A DNA stretch of 64,000 bases from Sophora flavescens (taxonomy: Eukaryota; Streptophyta; Magnoliopsida; Fabales; Fabaceae): positions 80,095,291-80,159,290 of the forward strand of contig CM061070.1 of the NCBI GenBank assembly GCA_030762895.1. The letters are read 5' to 3'. A program made the position numbers and the translations under genes. Positions 10,700-21,897 of the stretch are shown in pieces (within the stretch, counting starts at the first letter, position 1; the number at the start of each line of letters is the position of its first letter). The notes under the pieces are model-generated. The model was not told the origin of the DNA. It did no database searches and saw nothing but the letters and a program-made list of their open reading frames with translations.

Positions 10700-11750
10700 T
10701 TTATCACACCTCGGACCACATTATCCTCCTCTCGCCTTTCATTACGGCCTCTCGATCTCTCGGTCTTTCACTATTTTGTCGACCGCCCCCTTCTCGGGCT
10801 TTGGTCACCTCCTCTCCTTCTCGCCTCGCCACGCCCCTCCCCATTATTGTGGTTTCTCCGAACAAAATTATTGAGATGGCCAGCTTGCACCAACTCTTCA
10901 ATCTTATCTCGTAGGACCCAGCACTCCTCGGTGGTGTGCCCGTAATTACGGTGGTACCGACAATATTTACGTCGGTCACAAGCGTCTGGGGGTGTGGCCA
11001 CGATTAGGAGGCTGCAAAAGTTCCGCATTGTATGCTTCCTCAAACACACGAGCTCGGTTTGTGTTAAGGGGAGTATAATGTTCGTACTTTGGTCCCCTAT
11101 GCAAATGCTCGGACGGGCCTATGGATTTCGGCCTATCACCTCCTGCCCTCCTCTTCTCTCTCCCTTCTACTTTGTCAAGCATCATCGAGTTCTCTCCTTT
11201 TCTTAGATTCCTCAACCTCCTCCATATTGATGAATCCATGACTTTTCTCCTCAACTCATCCATACTTGGTTGGTGGCTTAGAGCCAAGTGTCGGCAAAGG
11301 GGCCGGGCCTTAACCCGGTCAAAATGGTGTGTAGTGCAACATCGGACTGAGATTTCGGATGAGGATCGCCTCCTTCTTGAATACGGCCATGAAGTCGCGC
11401 AGGACTCATTCTTTTCTTGCTCGAAGTTCACCAACGAGGCCGAGGTTTTTTATGGGCCGGCTCGTGGCAAACCGAGCACTCGAACTTAGCCACGAATGTA
11501 TCAAAGGAGTCTCACCGACGCCGGTGTAGTGTTGGGTGTACCGGGTCAATGCGGCATCCTTCGAGTGGTCGGAAAGACTTTACACATGACGGGCGTCGTC
11601 ATCGGTAAAGAGGTACATCCGAGTGGTGAAAGCGTCCAAGTGGCGTTCGGTGCGAGGTGCCATCATATTTGTCAATCTTTGATCGGCTTCTAGTTGGATG
11701 GTTGGGGAACCTCCATGATAAGCGTTTGTGAAGGGATGCCTCGGCTTCCG
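10700..11750 (-). pseudogene. Gag of the Tat-like element, frameshifted
   Basis: Fragments in all three minus frames together cover a Retrotrans_gag region. Around 11270-11700 one sees HLDAFTTRMYLFT and then, in other frames, RARKNESLRDFMAVFKKE and LTGLRPGPFADTW, a standard gag core. Further on are the coiled MDELRRK region and the knuckle CRYHRNYGHTTEEC (CX2HX4HX4C). At least three frame changes and several stops separate these blocks, so no full Gag can be made. It would have formed the nucleocapsid and supplied RNA binding. The stretch 11750-12180 between gag and the PBS shows no clear domain. Confidence 0.7.
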
Positions 11751-12182
11751 CACACCTGCCTCCTGTCATTGAGTCTATTTGTCCGGGAGTGAAAATTATG
11801 GGGCTCGCCTAGGAAATCCCTCCTCCTCTTGGCGGTTGGTGTGATGGGAAGCCGGAGTTGTGGGCCCCCTTCTCTGTGCAAGTTTCGGACCCCTCAATCT
11901 CGGGTGGTGGCGCTCCTCTCTTGGGGAGAAGAGATGGACCTTTCCCCTGCTCTGCTCTCTTTCGCGACGGTACATTCTACTGGCGGATCTCTTCGTTCTC
12001 CCTTCTCAAGACTGCAATTTTGCGCGAGAAGCTCTGAACCATGGGATTGTCGGCCATTCTTTCTTTGGGCCTATGGATCGTTCTCCGTTATCCCCGTTGT
12101 TGGCATTCCCGGCTCCTCCCTCCTGCAGCTTCCGCTCCTCGTCCTAACCATTTTTTGTGGTATGGGAAAATATTTGCTTCGA

Positions 12183-12202
12183 TTCCCACAGACGGCGCCA
12201 AA
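12183..12202 (-). other. Primer-binding-site region of the Tat-like element
   Basis: Directly next to the right LTR the minus strand reads TTTGGCGCCGTCTGTGGGAA, the characteristic text that follows the 5' LTR in many plant Ty3/gypsy elements. This fixes the element's orientation. Confidence 0.8.
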
Positions 12203-12692
12203 TGTTCCGTCCAAATACCTCGGATGAGAGATACTCGGCCGAACTAGGTTTAGTGGGGTGTTTTGGAATGTGCTTGACAGAATTGAGATTCTGCTCCTAC
12301 GTATCCAAATGAGAATCAAAGCAAAACGTAGTTCTGAATGAGGGGGTAACCCCCTATTTATAGAGATCTCTCAGGATCAAGCTCCGAGATAAGCGGAGAA
12401 ATATTAGGATCAGGTTCTGATTATGCGGAGAGATATCCGGACCTGATTATGCGGAGAGATATTATGACTAGCGAAATATTCGGTCCAGTTAGCTGCGGCT
12501 GGATAGCTTGGGGCCGAGGTATCTTCGTGCGTGGCCTGTCATGGAAAAGGGCCGAGTAGTTATCCTCGAGTGTCAGGTGTGCTGACATGTTCTCGGCTTT
12601 GGAGGAGTTTGGGCCAAGGCCCATTCGTGGGGGTAAGCTCGGTTGGTCCCGTGTATAGACGAGTTCTCGGTCTTTTATTCTCGGTCAGTACA
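12203..12692 (-). repeat. Right (5') LTR of the Tat-like element
   Basis: This 490-bp LTR pairs with 4972-5463. Its minus-strand TATA box is at 12354-12363. The near identity of the two LTRs points to a fairly young insertion. Confidence 0.92.
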
Positions 12693-14774
12693 AAATACAT
12701 ATGAAAAATACCCTCCCTCTCTAAAACCACTCCAAACCCAACACCCTCATCGTCTTCATTCATCATCTTCATTCACCTATCTCGGAACCTTACCAAAATT
12801 TGTCACCATTTTCAACATCTCAAACATAACCTTCTCCACCAATCCAAGCCACCATTTCAAATCCAAAAAACAAAAGAAAATAGTAATACAAAACACAGAT
12901 CTGGTTTCAAACTCCAACACGTCCTCCACCTCTGCCAAGAACCAATACAGCAGCTCTGCCACGACAACCATCACCGCTGCTGCCATTTCCACCCAGAATC
13001 GCCGTCATCTGCACCAAACGCGTGCCACTCAGTCACACCACCACCACTGCTGCCGCAAGCTCCACCTCGGTTCTTCGCCACCGTCACAAACCCCAGATCT
13101 CATATCCAACACCACTGTCGAGTTCTACGCCGTCCAGTCCTTCACCAGAGCTCCATCGCGCTACCCTTGCCAGCACCATCGAACCCGACACAGCACCCCA
13201 GAACCTCCGGTGTCCGCTTCGCACCATCGCCGCATGACCAGTCGCCTCCCTGCTTGCTGCTGTTATGACCCATTCAGTTTTGGCTCCTTCATTCACATTG
13301 GGGTGTATTTCTTTCCCTCGTCTGGTGTTGTGTTTTAATAATATATTTGTTTTCATTTTCTTTTTTATTTGTTTGGTCGGACTTATTTTCCTCAGTTGGT
13401 CTTAGGTTAAGGTTTGTGGGTTCTAGTTGGGCCATGGGAAATGTTCCCTTTTAAAAAAGAGTTAAGCTTTCTGGTTTGGACTCAAGAATGGACAGAGCAC
13501 TTACTAATTTCCTTTTGGGTTGAAGTTCTCATGTGTAAGGTCCAAATCCGTTTTTTTTTTTTTATGTGTTAGGATAGAATAGTTTTTTTTTCTTTCCGAA
13601 AAATATTTGAAAAAGGCAAAAAAAATCAGAAATAACAAAAATATATAAAAATTGGAAAAACCGTTTTTAAAAAATAAAAATCCTTTTAAAAATCAAATCC
13701 TTTTTAAATCAATCAATCAAACTTTCTTTTTAAGAACTACGTGACTTTGAGTTTCCCATCGCACCTGGGAATACGTAGGAGCATAATCAATCATTCTGTC
13801 AAGCCAAAACTAAATTTTCCTTACTTTAGTGTCTCTTTTTATTTCAAATAACCAACCAAAACAATTGAAATTGTGTTATTTAGGGATGCCCTATGGACTC
13901 GGGTGTCATGTTCAATCCCTTAGATTTGAGGTTGCCATGTGGAGTTACGTGCCATGTTCAACCTCACTTAGGTTTTTAACAATAACATTTTTGAAATGCA
14001 AAATCATAAAAATACAAGATATCAAAATTAAAAATAATTCTTTCTAGTAAATAATGTTTGGGGTAAAATAAATATTCAAAAGTTATTAAAAATTTTGCAC
14101 AATTAACTTGAGGTATCTTTTTTAAACGGGCGATGTAAAGTGCTAACACCTTCCCTACTCGTAACTGACTCCCGGACCCAAATCTCTCTCTTTTTTAAAG
14201 ACAAGTTTCCTTAAATAAATGGGTTTTCCAAAATTTTCCCAATAAAAAAATTTGGTGGCGACTCCTCTGTTTTTATCTTCTTTTTGCGGCTCCAGAAAGG
14301 GACGGTCGCGACAGGTGGCTACAACCTTTTTTCCTATTTCACATCTTTTTCACTTTGCCATTTTTGGCATTTTTGCAATTATTTTCTTTCTTAAGCCTTT
14401 GGCTTCAACCTTTTTTATTTTTCTTTTTCTCAACTAAAACAACATGATAAACTTTGTAGCCACCCCAAACTTAGTTTCCAAACAACATTTACATTGCTAA
14501 GTTTCCATGCTCTCCTAAATCCTAAGATTGGGTTACATGCTTTTTCCGGATTTATAGCTTGTAGTGGAAGGTTATTAAGAACAATGGGCTTTAAGGCTCA
14601 ATGTGGCTAACTAGGGAACATGCATCAAGGTTGGTTCATTTAGGCTAAGTAGCTAATTCAAAGAAAAATTGCCTAGATCATATGATGCAACATATAAATA
14701 TGCAAACAATGAAGAGATTCAAGAAAATCAGGGAAAATACAACACTAGTGGAAATAATGTAATATACGGGAACG

Positions 14775-16010
14775 TTTTACGTCAGTTGACTATATGTTTG
14801 ACATTAAAAATGAGGCGGTGGCAGTTTTGTAAATATTAAATCACTATTTGCATCAGTTGTGTAACGAACTGACATTAAAAGTGATTTGCAAGAATTATTA
14901 ACACTTTTAACGTAAGTTTTTTATACAACTGACGTTAAAAGTGTGATTTTTACTTCAGTTAAATAAATAACTGACGTAAATAATCATATATTCCTATCTG
15001 AAACTCATTCCTATCTTTCTTTCGTTGTCATCTCCCTGTTGTCACTCTTAACGCAGATCACTCCATATATAGTGCAGTTTGTTTCTAATCTTTTTTTTAA
15101 ACAAATTTATTTTTAATCTTAATTAATTAGCTTGAATTAGTAAACAAATTCTTGTGCAAATTAAAATAAATAAACACTTAACATAAAACAAGTTATATGT
15201 ATAATCAAATCGTGTCTCATTGAAGCGATTCATAAGTTACAATTACATGATTAAAAGATAAAAAATTTCTGCAACATAGCCCTAAAATATAAAAAAGTTT
15301 TTGCTTCAACGTCATTTTCTTCTCAGTCCTGTCCTCAGAAACTCCAATGGATGCATCCCCTCCCTCACTTGAATTCCTTGATGCTCCATCTAAATCCACA
15401 ATCAATTGCTGCCAAAGCGGAGTGATAGGGATGAAGGGGATGAAATAAAGTGAGGGAATCGCATTATGTGATTCACCCAACCTTACCATCCATGTTATGT
15501 GATTTACTCAACCTCAGAAGTTTTTTGACCATTAAGACAGAAACCTTTAAGTCTAGGTATAGGAAGAAATAACAAAAGTCTCAAATATGATAGAGCCATA
15601 TTGTGAAGGAATAGAAAACGCACGAAATATAGAGGAAAAGAAGAGGGTGTATTACTGGTGATCGTCTGAAGAATGGTACTTTATATAGAGAAGAGAGACT
15701 ACCTGATTTTCTTCAAAACTGATCTATAAACTTAATGTTCATTAAGAGGATTAAGTTATAAGGTGCTTGGGTAAGTAGCACAGTAGTCAAAGGAATTAAT
15801 GTTTTTACAGACACTTTTAACGTCAGTTGTCTTCAACAACTGACGTTAAAAGTATTTTTAAATAAAAAATATTTATTTTTAACGTCAGTTTTTTAATACA
15901 ACTGACGTTAAACAATGACTTTTAACATCAGTTGTTTAAGACAACTGACGTTAAAAATGACTACTAACGTCAGTTGTATTAAACAACTGAAGTAAACTGT
16001 TGTTTTATTT
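14775..16010. repeat. Left subterminal hairpin clusters of the CACTA element
   Basis: Two clusters of inverted pairs, consensus TTTAACGTCAGTTGT then a short loop then its complement, lie at 14775-14990 (about four, diverged) and 15810-16010 (four, better conserved). They are probable transposase-binding repeats. DNA of about 800 bp separates the two clusters. Confidence 0.8.
15217..15489 (-). other. Unrecognised 90-codon ORF between the two left hairpin clusters
   Basis: The minus strand has an open frame of 90 codons with a fairly ordinary composition (WQQLIVDLDGASRNSSEGGD... as its middle). I do not recognise it. It lies between the two left-hand subterminal repeat clusters, where CACTA elements often carry captured host fragments. 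It may be a captured exon or chance. Confidence 0.2.
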
Positions 16011-16920
16011 TTGATTATAACGTTTACACCCGCGCGCCTTCTTCACTTCGCTCTGTACGTCTCTGTTCTTCTCTTATCATCACGCTCACTCTCACTCTCA
16101 CTCTCACTCTGCCCTAATCGCGAGCTCCTATCCACCGCAACCACCGCGAGGGCTTCTTCGCAACCACCGTGAGGTACACTCTTAACCCTAACTCTGTCTT
16201 TCCCGCTCATTCTTTGCAATAACTTGACATGTCTCTTTCCCCTTCCCGCGCACTAACTCTCCTTGTCACTCTGCTCTCAGTAACCACATCGAACGTTGGC
16301 CACCACTCGAGCTCCACTCCCCACCACCACGCGAGCACCTATTTCTGGTGAGTCTTTAGGGCACATTTTTTTATTTTTGGTTTTGAGTGTATATTGAAAC
16401 TGTAGTCTCTGTAGTTGAAACTTGAAACTGTGAGTTTGAGTTGTTTGGAATGTCTCTATTTCTGGTTGTGGGTTTTATGTTTTCTCTTGTTTTTCTTCTG
16501 CTATCATGACCTATTTCAAAATTGGAAGAAATTTAGAGTTGCTTGTAGCATGTGACATCAACAATATATTGTTCATTTGAATTCTGTTTTGTTAATTTAT
16601 CTTCATCTGCTTATTTCTTTTCTGTCTTAAGAAACCTGAAAATGGTGTAAATTTGAAATAATTTTTAAACGCCTTGCTTGTATATATCATGCTCTCTTGA
16701 TCGATTCATATGGCTGAGTGGTTATAGTACTAGATATAGCAATAGTCCTAATATGTGTTGTTGCCTGCTTAATGAGAAGAATGATGTGAGATTACCGTGG
16801 AAATTTTGTTTTAGGCAGTTAGTCAAATAAGATATACATGGTTGACAGGATTTCAAAAACTAGTTTTCAATTAGGATTTCCGAAACTAGTTTTCAATCTC
16901 CCGTATTGTCCTTATAGAGG

Positions 16921-18960
16921 ACATGATCCGTGATATTGGACAAGAATCTTTTCATCGAGCTCATGTGTATGATAGATTGTGCGGTGATGCGGATAAGCCT
17001 TTATATCCAGTGTGTACTACTCATACACGATTGTCGGCGGTGCTAAAATTGGTTTGTGTGAAGGTGAGAAATGGTTAGATCGATAAAGCTTCACCGAATT
17101 GCTTGAAGTGTTGAAAGACTTGCTTCCGGAGGACAACACATTGCCTGACCGTAACTATGAGGCCAAGAAGGTATTGTGTCTGATGGGTATGGAGTATAAG
17201 AAGATACACACATGCCCAAATGATTGCATATTGTACACCGGTGTTCATGAAGACAATCACGATTGCCCAAAATGTGGGTTATCATGATACAAAGTGAAGG
17301 GTGGTGGTGATGATGATGATCTTGATGATGTGAGAAAAAAGGGTCCTCCTGTGAAGGTATTGTGGTATCTTCCAATAATTCCAAGGTTCAAGCGATTGTT
17401 TGCCAATGTGAAAGATTCGAAGAATCTTAGATGGCATAATGATGAGAGGAAACGTGATGGAAATGTTCGTCATCCTGCTGATTCTATGCAATGGAAGAAT
17501 ATTGATACTATGTTTCCGGATTTCGCCGATGAGCCAAGAAACCTAAGGCTTGGACTTGCTACAGATGGAATGAATCCTTATGGTAACATGAGTAGTATTC
17601 ATAGTTCATGGCATGTTCTGTTGATAATTTACAACATGCCCCCTTGGTTGTGCATGAAGCGCAAATACATGATGTTGTCTATGATGATTTCCGGCCCAAA
17701 GCAACCGGGAAATGACTTAGATGTTTATCTAAGTCCCTTGATTGAAGACTTGAAAACGATGTGGGTGGAAGGTGTTGATGTAGTTGATGGGTATTCTCAT
17801 GAGACTTTCAAGCTTCGTGTCATGTTATTTTGCACCATCAACGACTTTCCAGCATACGGTAACTTGTCCGGGTACAGTGTCAAGGGGCATAAAGCATGCC
17901 CTATATGTGAAGAAGGCACATGCTACACTCAGTTGCATCATGGAAAGAAGACGGTTTACCTTGGGCATCGGAGATTTCTTAGACGTGATCACCCATATCG
18001 TAAGATGAAAAAAGCTTTTAATGGATGCCAAGAGACAAAAGAAGCTCTGGCGGCCTTAATTGGAGAGCAGGTTTATCAGAGGGTAAAGGGCATCGATGTT
18101 ATATTCGGCAAGTCCAAAAAGAAAGGTAAAGCTGCTGAGAAAAACATATGGAAGAAGAGGTTGATATTCTTTGATCTTCCATACTGGCGCAAGCTTGATG
18201 TCAGACACTGCATTGATGTGATGCATATGGAGAAAAATGTGTGTGATAGTGTGATCGGGACGCTTCTCAACATTTAGGGCAAGACAAAGGATGGTGTGAA
18301 TGCTCGTCTCGACCTCGTTGCTATGGGTATACGAGAGCAGTTAGCTCCAGTTGTTGAGGATGGTAAGCGGACTTATTTGCTGCCAGCATGTCATACTTTG
18401 TCAAAAAAATAGAGACAAAGTTTCTGCGGGTGTCTTCAGGGCATCAAAGTTCCACATGGTTACTCTTCAAATATGAAGAGGCTTGTCTCTAGTGATCTTA
18501 AATTGGTTGGCTTAAAGTCTCATGATTGTCACATCTTGATGCAACAACTTTTGCCCGTTGCTATTCGTGGTATTGCTCCAAAAAATGTGAGACATGCCAT
18601 TACTCGGTTGTGCTCATTCTTCAATTCTATATGTAGCAAAGTCGTTGACCCCCGTATGTTGGATGACTTGGAAGTTGAGGCTGCTACAATCTTGTGCCAA
18701 TTGGAGATGTATTTTCCTCCTTCCTTTTTCGACATAATGGTTCACTTAATTGTTCATTTTGTGAGGGAGATTAGATTATGTGGGCCGGTTTTCTGAGATG
18801 GATGTACCCAGTTGAGCGCTACATGAAGATCTTGAAAGGGTACGTGAAGAATCCTCATCGTCCGGAAGCATCTATTGTTCAAAGGTATGTTGCAGAATAA
18901 GCTATTGAGTTTTGTTCGGACTACCTTCATAACACGGATCCTATAGGGGTTCCTAAGACT
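16921..18960 (+). pseudogene. TNP2-type transposase (Transposase_21), broken
   Basis: One frame from about 17099 to 18796 reads as TNP2: LLPEDNTLPDRNYEAKK, CPNDCILY and CPKCG (Cys-rich region), DGMNPYGNMSSIHSSWHVLL, ISGPKQPGNDLDVYLSPL, FPAYGNLSGYSVKGHKACP, DVMHMEKNVCDSVIGTLLN, and then a DUF4218-like part (MLDDLEVEAATILCQLEMYFPP). In-frame stops are at 17084-17086, 17285-17287, 18275-18277 and 18410-18412. A frameshift near 18793 displaces the following RWMYPVERYMKILKG, and another lies near 17070. An upstream exon with LYPVCT begins near 16921. The enzyme would cut and join element ends in the nucleus; this copy cannot. Further 3' (19080-19200) is a charged RELELE-type coiled coil. Confidence 0.88.
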
Positions 18961-19289
18961 CGGCATGATGAGATAAGATGTCAAGGTAAGGGTACACATG
19001 GCTTAAGAATTAAAAGCAAGGGTCAGGAGGAAGTGCTTCAAGCACAAAAGAGAGTTGTAGTAGGGCACATGTGGAGGACGATGGGTTGGAAGCTAGGGAG
19101 CGGGAGTTGGAAGTCCAACACCGTGAGCTTGAGTTGGAAATACAAAGGCGTGAGCTTGAGTTGGACTTCAAACGTCGTGAGCTCGAAATGGTAACAAAGG
19201 TATGTATTCATTATTAATGTCCAAATTCGTCAAATAATTACTTGTGTTTTTTTTAAGTATCAACAACTTATCTATTTTATTTTTTCAAG

Positions 19290-20490
19290 TCGACGTCGGT
19301 GTCGCAGTCACCTGTCACTCGTTTGTTCTCACTTGGTGAGGATTATTCCTTTGAGATTTTTGAATGTCCATTGGATCACGATGGATGGGTGGCACGCCCA
19401 AATCAAGAGAGGATATTTTCCTTCTGTGGTGAAGATCTCGGGCACGCCTGTAGAGATAACGTGTGGATGGCCAGCACGGTTTTGAGTCTCTGGTGCACAT
19501 AAGTTAATTTTAATTTTATAACTTATTTATTTTTGGTATTTTTCCATTTAATAATTTATTTTAATTTCAATATATATATTATGTAATTAACATCCACACC
19601 TTTTCATATCTTAGGTATCTCCATCGTCTTCAGCTTGATAAGGGCTACAAATCAGTTTATGGCTTATTAGATCCGTCAATCCTTATGCCTCAATTCTTTG
19701 CTGACGGTGAATTAAGTAAATACATAGGGAACTTGATGGGAGACAATCGGAAAGAATTATATCTGGCTCCCTACTGTATGAATAACCATTGGTAGTTGCT
19801 CGTACTTCACCCGTCTAGGCATACTGTCATATTCTTCTGCTCTCTCCACCAAAACCTGCCACAAGAGGTGGTGGAAGCTATAAATACGCAAGTAACTAAT
19901 CTTCAATTTAATGTAAGTTTTAATATCAGTTGTTTTTAGTTTATTACACACATGATATATGAATTTGTTAATTGACATGATTATTTGTTTATGATAGCGC
20001 GCTGAATGCGAGTAGCATAAGTTGCGCCAACGGGAGAAGTAGGAATCCTAAGGCTAAAGGAAATCCTGATTGGATCATCCTCAAGGTTTGGTAGTTTATT
20101 TATCAAATAATTAATATTATAATTACTAATTTATATGTATATTTAACTGACATTGAAATTAATTTTGTTTGTAGTCTCGATTTCAACCTGACGAGTGGTC
20201 GTGCGGCTATTATGTGATGCTTCATATGCTGAACATAGTCTCCGCATCTATTATGGATGGATGGAAGAAGGTAATATTTCAACAACTTGTTAAATTATAT
20301 ATTATAGTTTTGGTGATGACTTGCGATAATGTTATTGTTATTATTTGAACGTGTGTAGGCATTTAACAATCAATTGCCTCTTCAAAAAGATGAGTTTAGA
20401 GACTTAAGGATGCGTTTGGCGGAATTCTTCTTCAAGAATGCGGCTGAAAAAGGAATTGACAAGATACCTCCGCAATACTTAGATGAATAG
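19290..20490 (+). pseudogene. Ulp1/SENP-like C48 cysteine protease of the CACTA element
   Basis: Exon-like blocks resemble the Ulp1 (Peptidase_C48) gene carried by many plant CACTA elements: LYLAPYCMNNHW around the catalytic His (about 19787), VIFFCSLHQNLPQEV, and FQPDEWSCGYYVMLHML with the nucleophile Cys codon at 20202-20204. Plausible introns separate them (for example one with GTAAGT near 19912 and one ending TGTAG before 20175). The gene ends with TAG at 20488-20490. A TAG stop at 19793-19795 directly follows the His-Trp pair, and the expected Asp is not evident, so it is probably inactive. Its role in the element is unknown; family members cleave ubiquitin-like proteins. Confidence 0.7.
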
Positions 20491-20809
20491 TTTTTTTGTT
20501 AGACTTTAGAAACTAATTAATAACATTTATATATATATACTTAGATTGATAGTTTTGTTTTTAGACATTAGAGACTAAAATTTATATATATAAAAACTTG
20601 TAGATAGTTATGTTTTTCCTATACATGGGTTTTGGTTTTAAGTCCCCCCATTGTTCCTTTGTATATTTCTTTTCTTTTAGTTAATATTGAAATTTAAGGG
20701 TAGTGTTTGCAATTCTATAATGTGTGTGATATTCTTTGTGTTACTGGGATACTTACTGAATGTGGGGATAGCTGAGGGGAGTGATATTTTAAAACCGAAT
20801 TTTAAAAAA

Positions 20810-21115
20810 AAATTCTATTAACGTCAGCTGTATCAAACAACTGACGTTAATAGTATTTTATAAAATATACAGTACACTATTAACGTCAGTTATATTAAGA
20901 AACTGACATTAAAAATAAAACTTGTAACGTCGGTTCTTTAACAGAACTGACGTTAGTTTGAACAACATTAACGTTAGTTGTGTTAAATAACTGACGTTAA
21001 TAGTTTTATATTTAACGTCAGTTGTTTAAACAACTAACGTTAAAATATTAACTATTAATGTCAGTTGTATTTACGTCAGACAATATTCTGACGTATGAAA
21101 TCAATTTTAACTGAC
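20810..21115. repeat. Right subterminal hairpin cluster of the CACTA element
   Basis: About six inverted pairs of the same TTAACGTCAGTTGT type lie next to the right terminus. One of them (TTTAACGTCAGTTGT followed directly by its complement, near 21010-21045) is almost loop-free. Confidence 0.85.
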
Positions 21116-21454
21116 GTAAAAAGTACTTATTGCACTAGTGCGACTTAAAGTGATTCACTCAATTCAATTAATGTTGAAGGCTCAATTCCACACCCGGACA
21201 TTTTCGCAAATTGTTTGACCGAGATACAATTCCTAAAGTGTGCACCCCTTCACCCCAAACTTATTATAAATCATGCAATCACAACAAAAATCCCCTAATT
21301 TCTTATTTTCAATTTTCACATGGGGATTTAAACTTTCAAAATATCGAGAAGGGTTCATCAAAATTTATTTTCACAAAACTCATGCATTCAACTACGTATC
21401 ATTCAATTTAATCCACAAACTTACCAACTAGACTCGATGACACTATGGTTTTTC

Positions 21455-21890
21455 TCAAGGGGTCTGAGCGGACTCCATGCTTTCACTAGCTTGTTTTGCC
21501 TCTTCCTTATCGCTCTTTAATTTCTTCCTAGGCTGACTAGACTCGGCCTCATCAAGATACTTAGCCCAAACGATCTCCGATCTAGTCACAGAAACTTCTT
21601 CCCTTGGAGCCCTTCCTCCCGGAATTCCTTCTCTAGCATGCCGGATCATCTCCGTCTCTACCCATGCACAATCATTAGCTCCCTTGAAGGTGAGTAACCA
21701 TTTTGGGTCCCACTTGTCCTCTTCTTCCTTGGTATAGCTCTCGACTTCTGGGAATGGAATCTCTCATCCTTCCACTGACTTCTTGACTTTCTCGTACAAC
21801 GCATGTTCGGTGGGTATGCAAATTGGGAAATCCTTTTGCCTTTCCTCAATCTCACGCACAATTTCCCTCCGGACGTAGTAATTCACACCC
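21455..21890 (-). pseudogene. Unrecognised coding remnant of the Athila-like element
   Basis: One minus frame from about 21890 to 21455 is open except for one TGA near 21767. It has a basic/acidic alternating composition with blocks such as FPICIPTEHALYEKV, DPKWLLTFKGANDCAW and EMIRHAREGIPGGRAP, and ends in a Lys/Glu-rich tail. Its place, about 1.3 kb (without insertions) upstream of the PPT, would suit the last ORF (env-like) of an Athila-type element. I do not recognise a named domain, so this is position-based inference. Confidence 0.35.
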
Positions 21891-21897
21891 CTATCGA

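Larger units (their letters stand above)
4972..12692 (-). mobile_element. Complete non-autonomous Tat/Grande-like LTR element with an antisense gene
   Basis: The two LTRs (4972-5463 and 12203-12692) begin TGTTCCG and end AGTACA, and the whole is flanked by a perfect 5-bp duplication AAATA (4967-4971 and 12693-12697). The PBS-like text at 12183-12202 shows that transcription runs right to left. In that direction it carries gag (frameshifted), a retropepsin, a 47-bp tandem array, and then a spliced gene on the opposite strand. No reverse transcriptase, RNase H or integrase is present, so mobility would need proteins in trans. Tat/Grande relatives are known to carry antisense extra ORFs; the assignment follows from that plus the protease and PBS type. 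Confidence 0.85.
4461..14313. mobile_element. Solo LTR of a Ty3/gypsy element, interrupted by a later insertion
   Basis: The segment begins TGTGAACACC (4461) and ends GGTCGCGACA (14313). It is preceded by GATGG and followed by GGTGG, an imperfect 5-bp duplication. After subtracting 4972-12697 it is about 2.1 kb and has no coding domain, so it is read as a solo LTR left by recombination. The GTGGCGACTCC text near its right end resembles LTR ends of Tat/Ogre-type elements; the family call is tentative. Confidence 0.6.
14743..21140 (+). mobile_element. CACTA transposon with TNP2 and Ulp1 genes
   Basis: The element starts CACTAGTGGAAATAATG and ends TTATTGCACTAGTG; CACTAGTG is itself palindromic. 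Flanking triplets are CAA (14740-14742) and CGA (21141-21143), a 3-bp duplication with one change. Subterminal hairpin repeats built on AACGTCAGTTGT/ACAACTGACGTT are clustered at 14775-14990, 15810-16010 and 20810-21115. Inside, on the plus strand, are a broken TNP2 transposase and a C48-type protease gene. It sits in the Athila-like internal region. Confidence 0.9.
2930..21897 (-). mobile_element. Internal region of the Athila-like element, split by nested insertions
   Basis: Pieces at 2930-3100, 4044-4460, 14314-14742 and 21141-21897 read as one host sequence once the inserted elements are taken out. They share text such as CCCCAAACTT and long stretches of non-coding AT-rich DNA. This is the long 3' non-coding region expected upstream of the PPT in this lineage. 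Only the right-hand end has a coding trace (21455-21890). The 5' LTR, gag and pol are not in the window; the right border near 21897 is a guess because the text changes character there. Confidence 0.45.

Noticed and set aside
12643..13338. A 231-codon plus-strand frame rich in Ser, Thr, His and Pro
   Set aside because: It starts inside the right LTR of the Tat-like element and runs across the AAATA junction into the older solo LTR, so it is a chance join of two elements with low-complexity composition.
17091..17384. A 97-codon minus-strand frame with a His run
   Set aside because: It is opposite the GATGATGAT stretch of TNP2 and is a shadow of that coding sequence.
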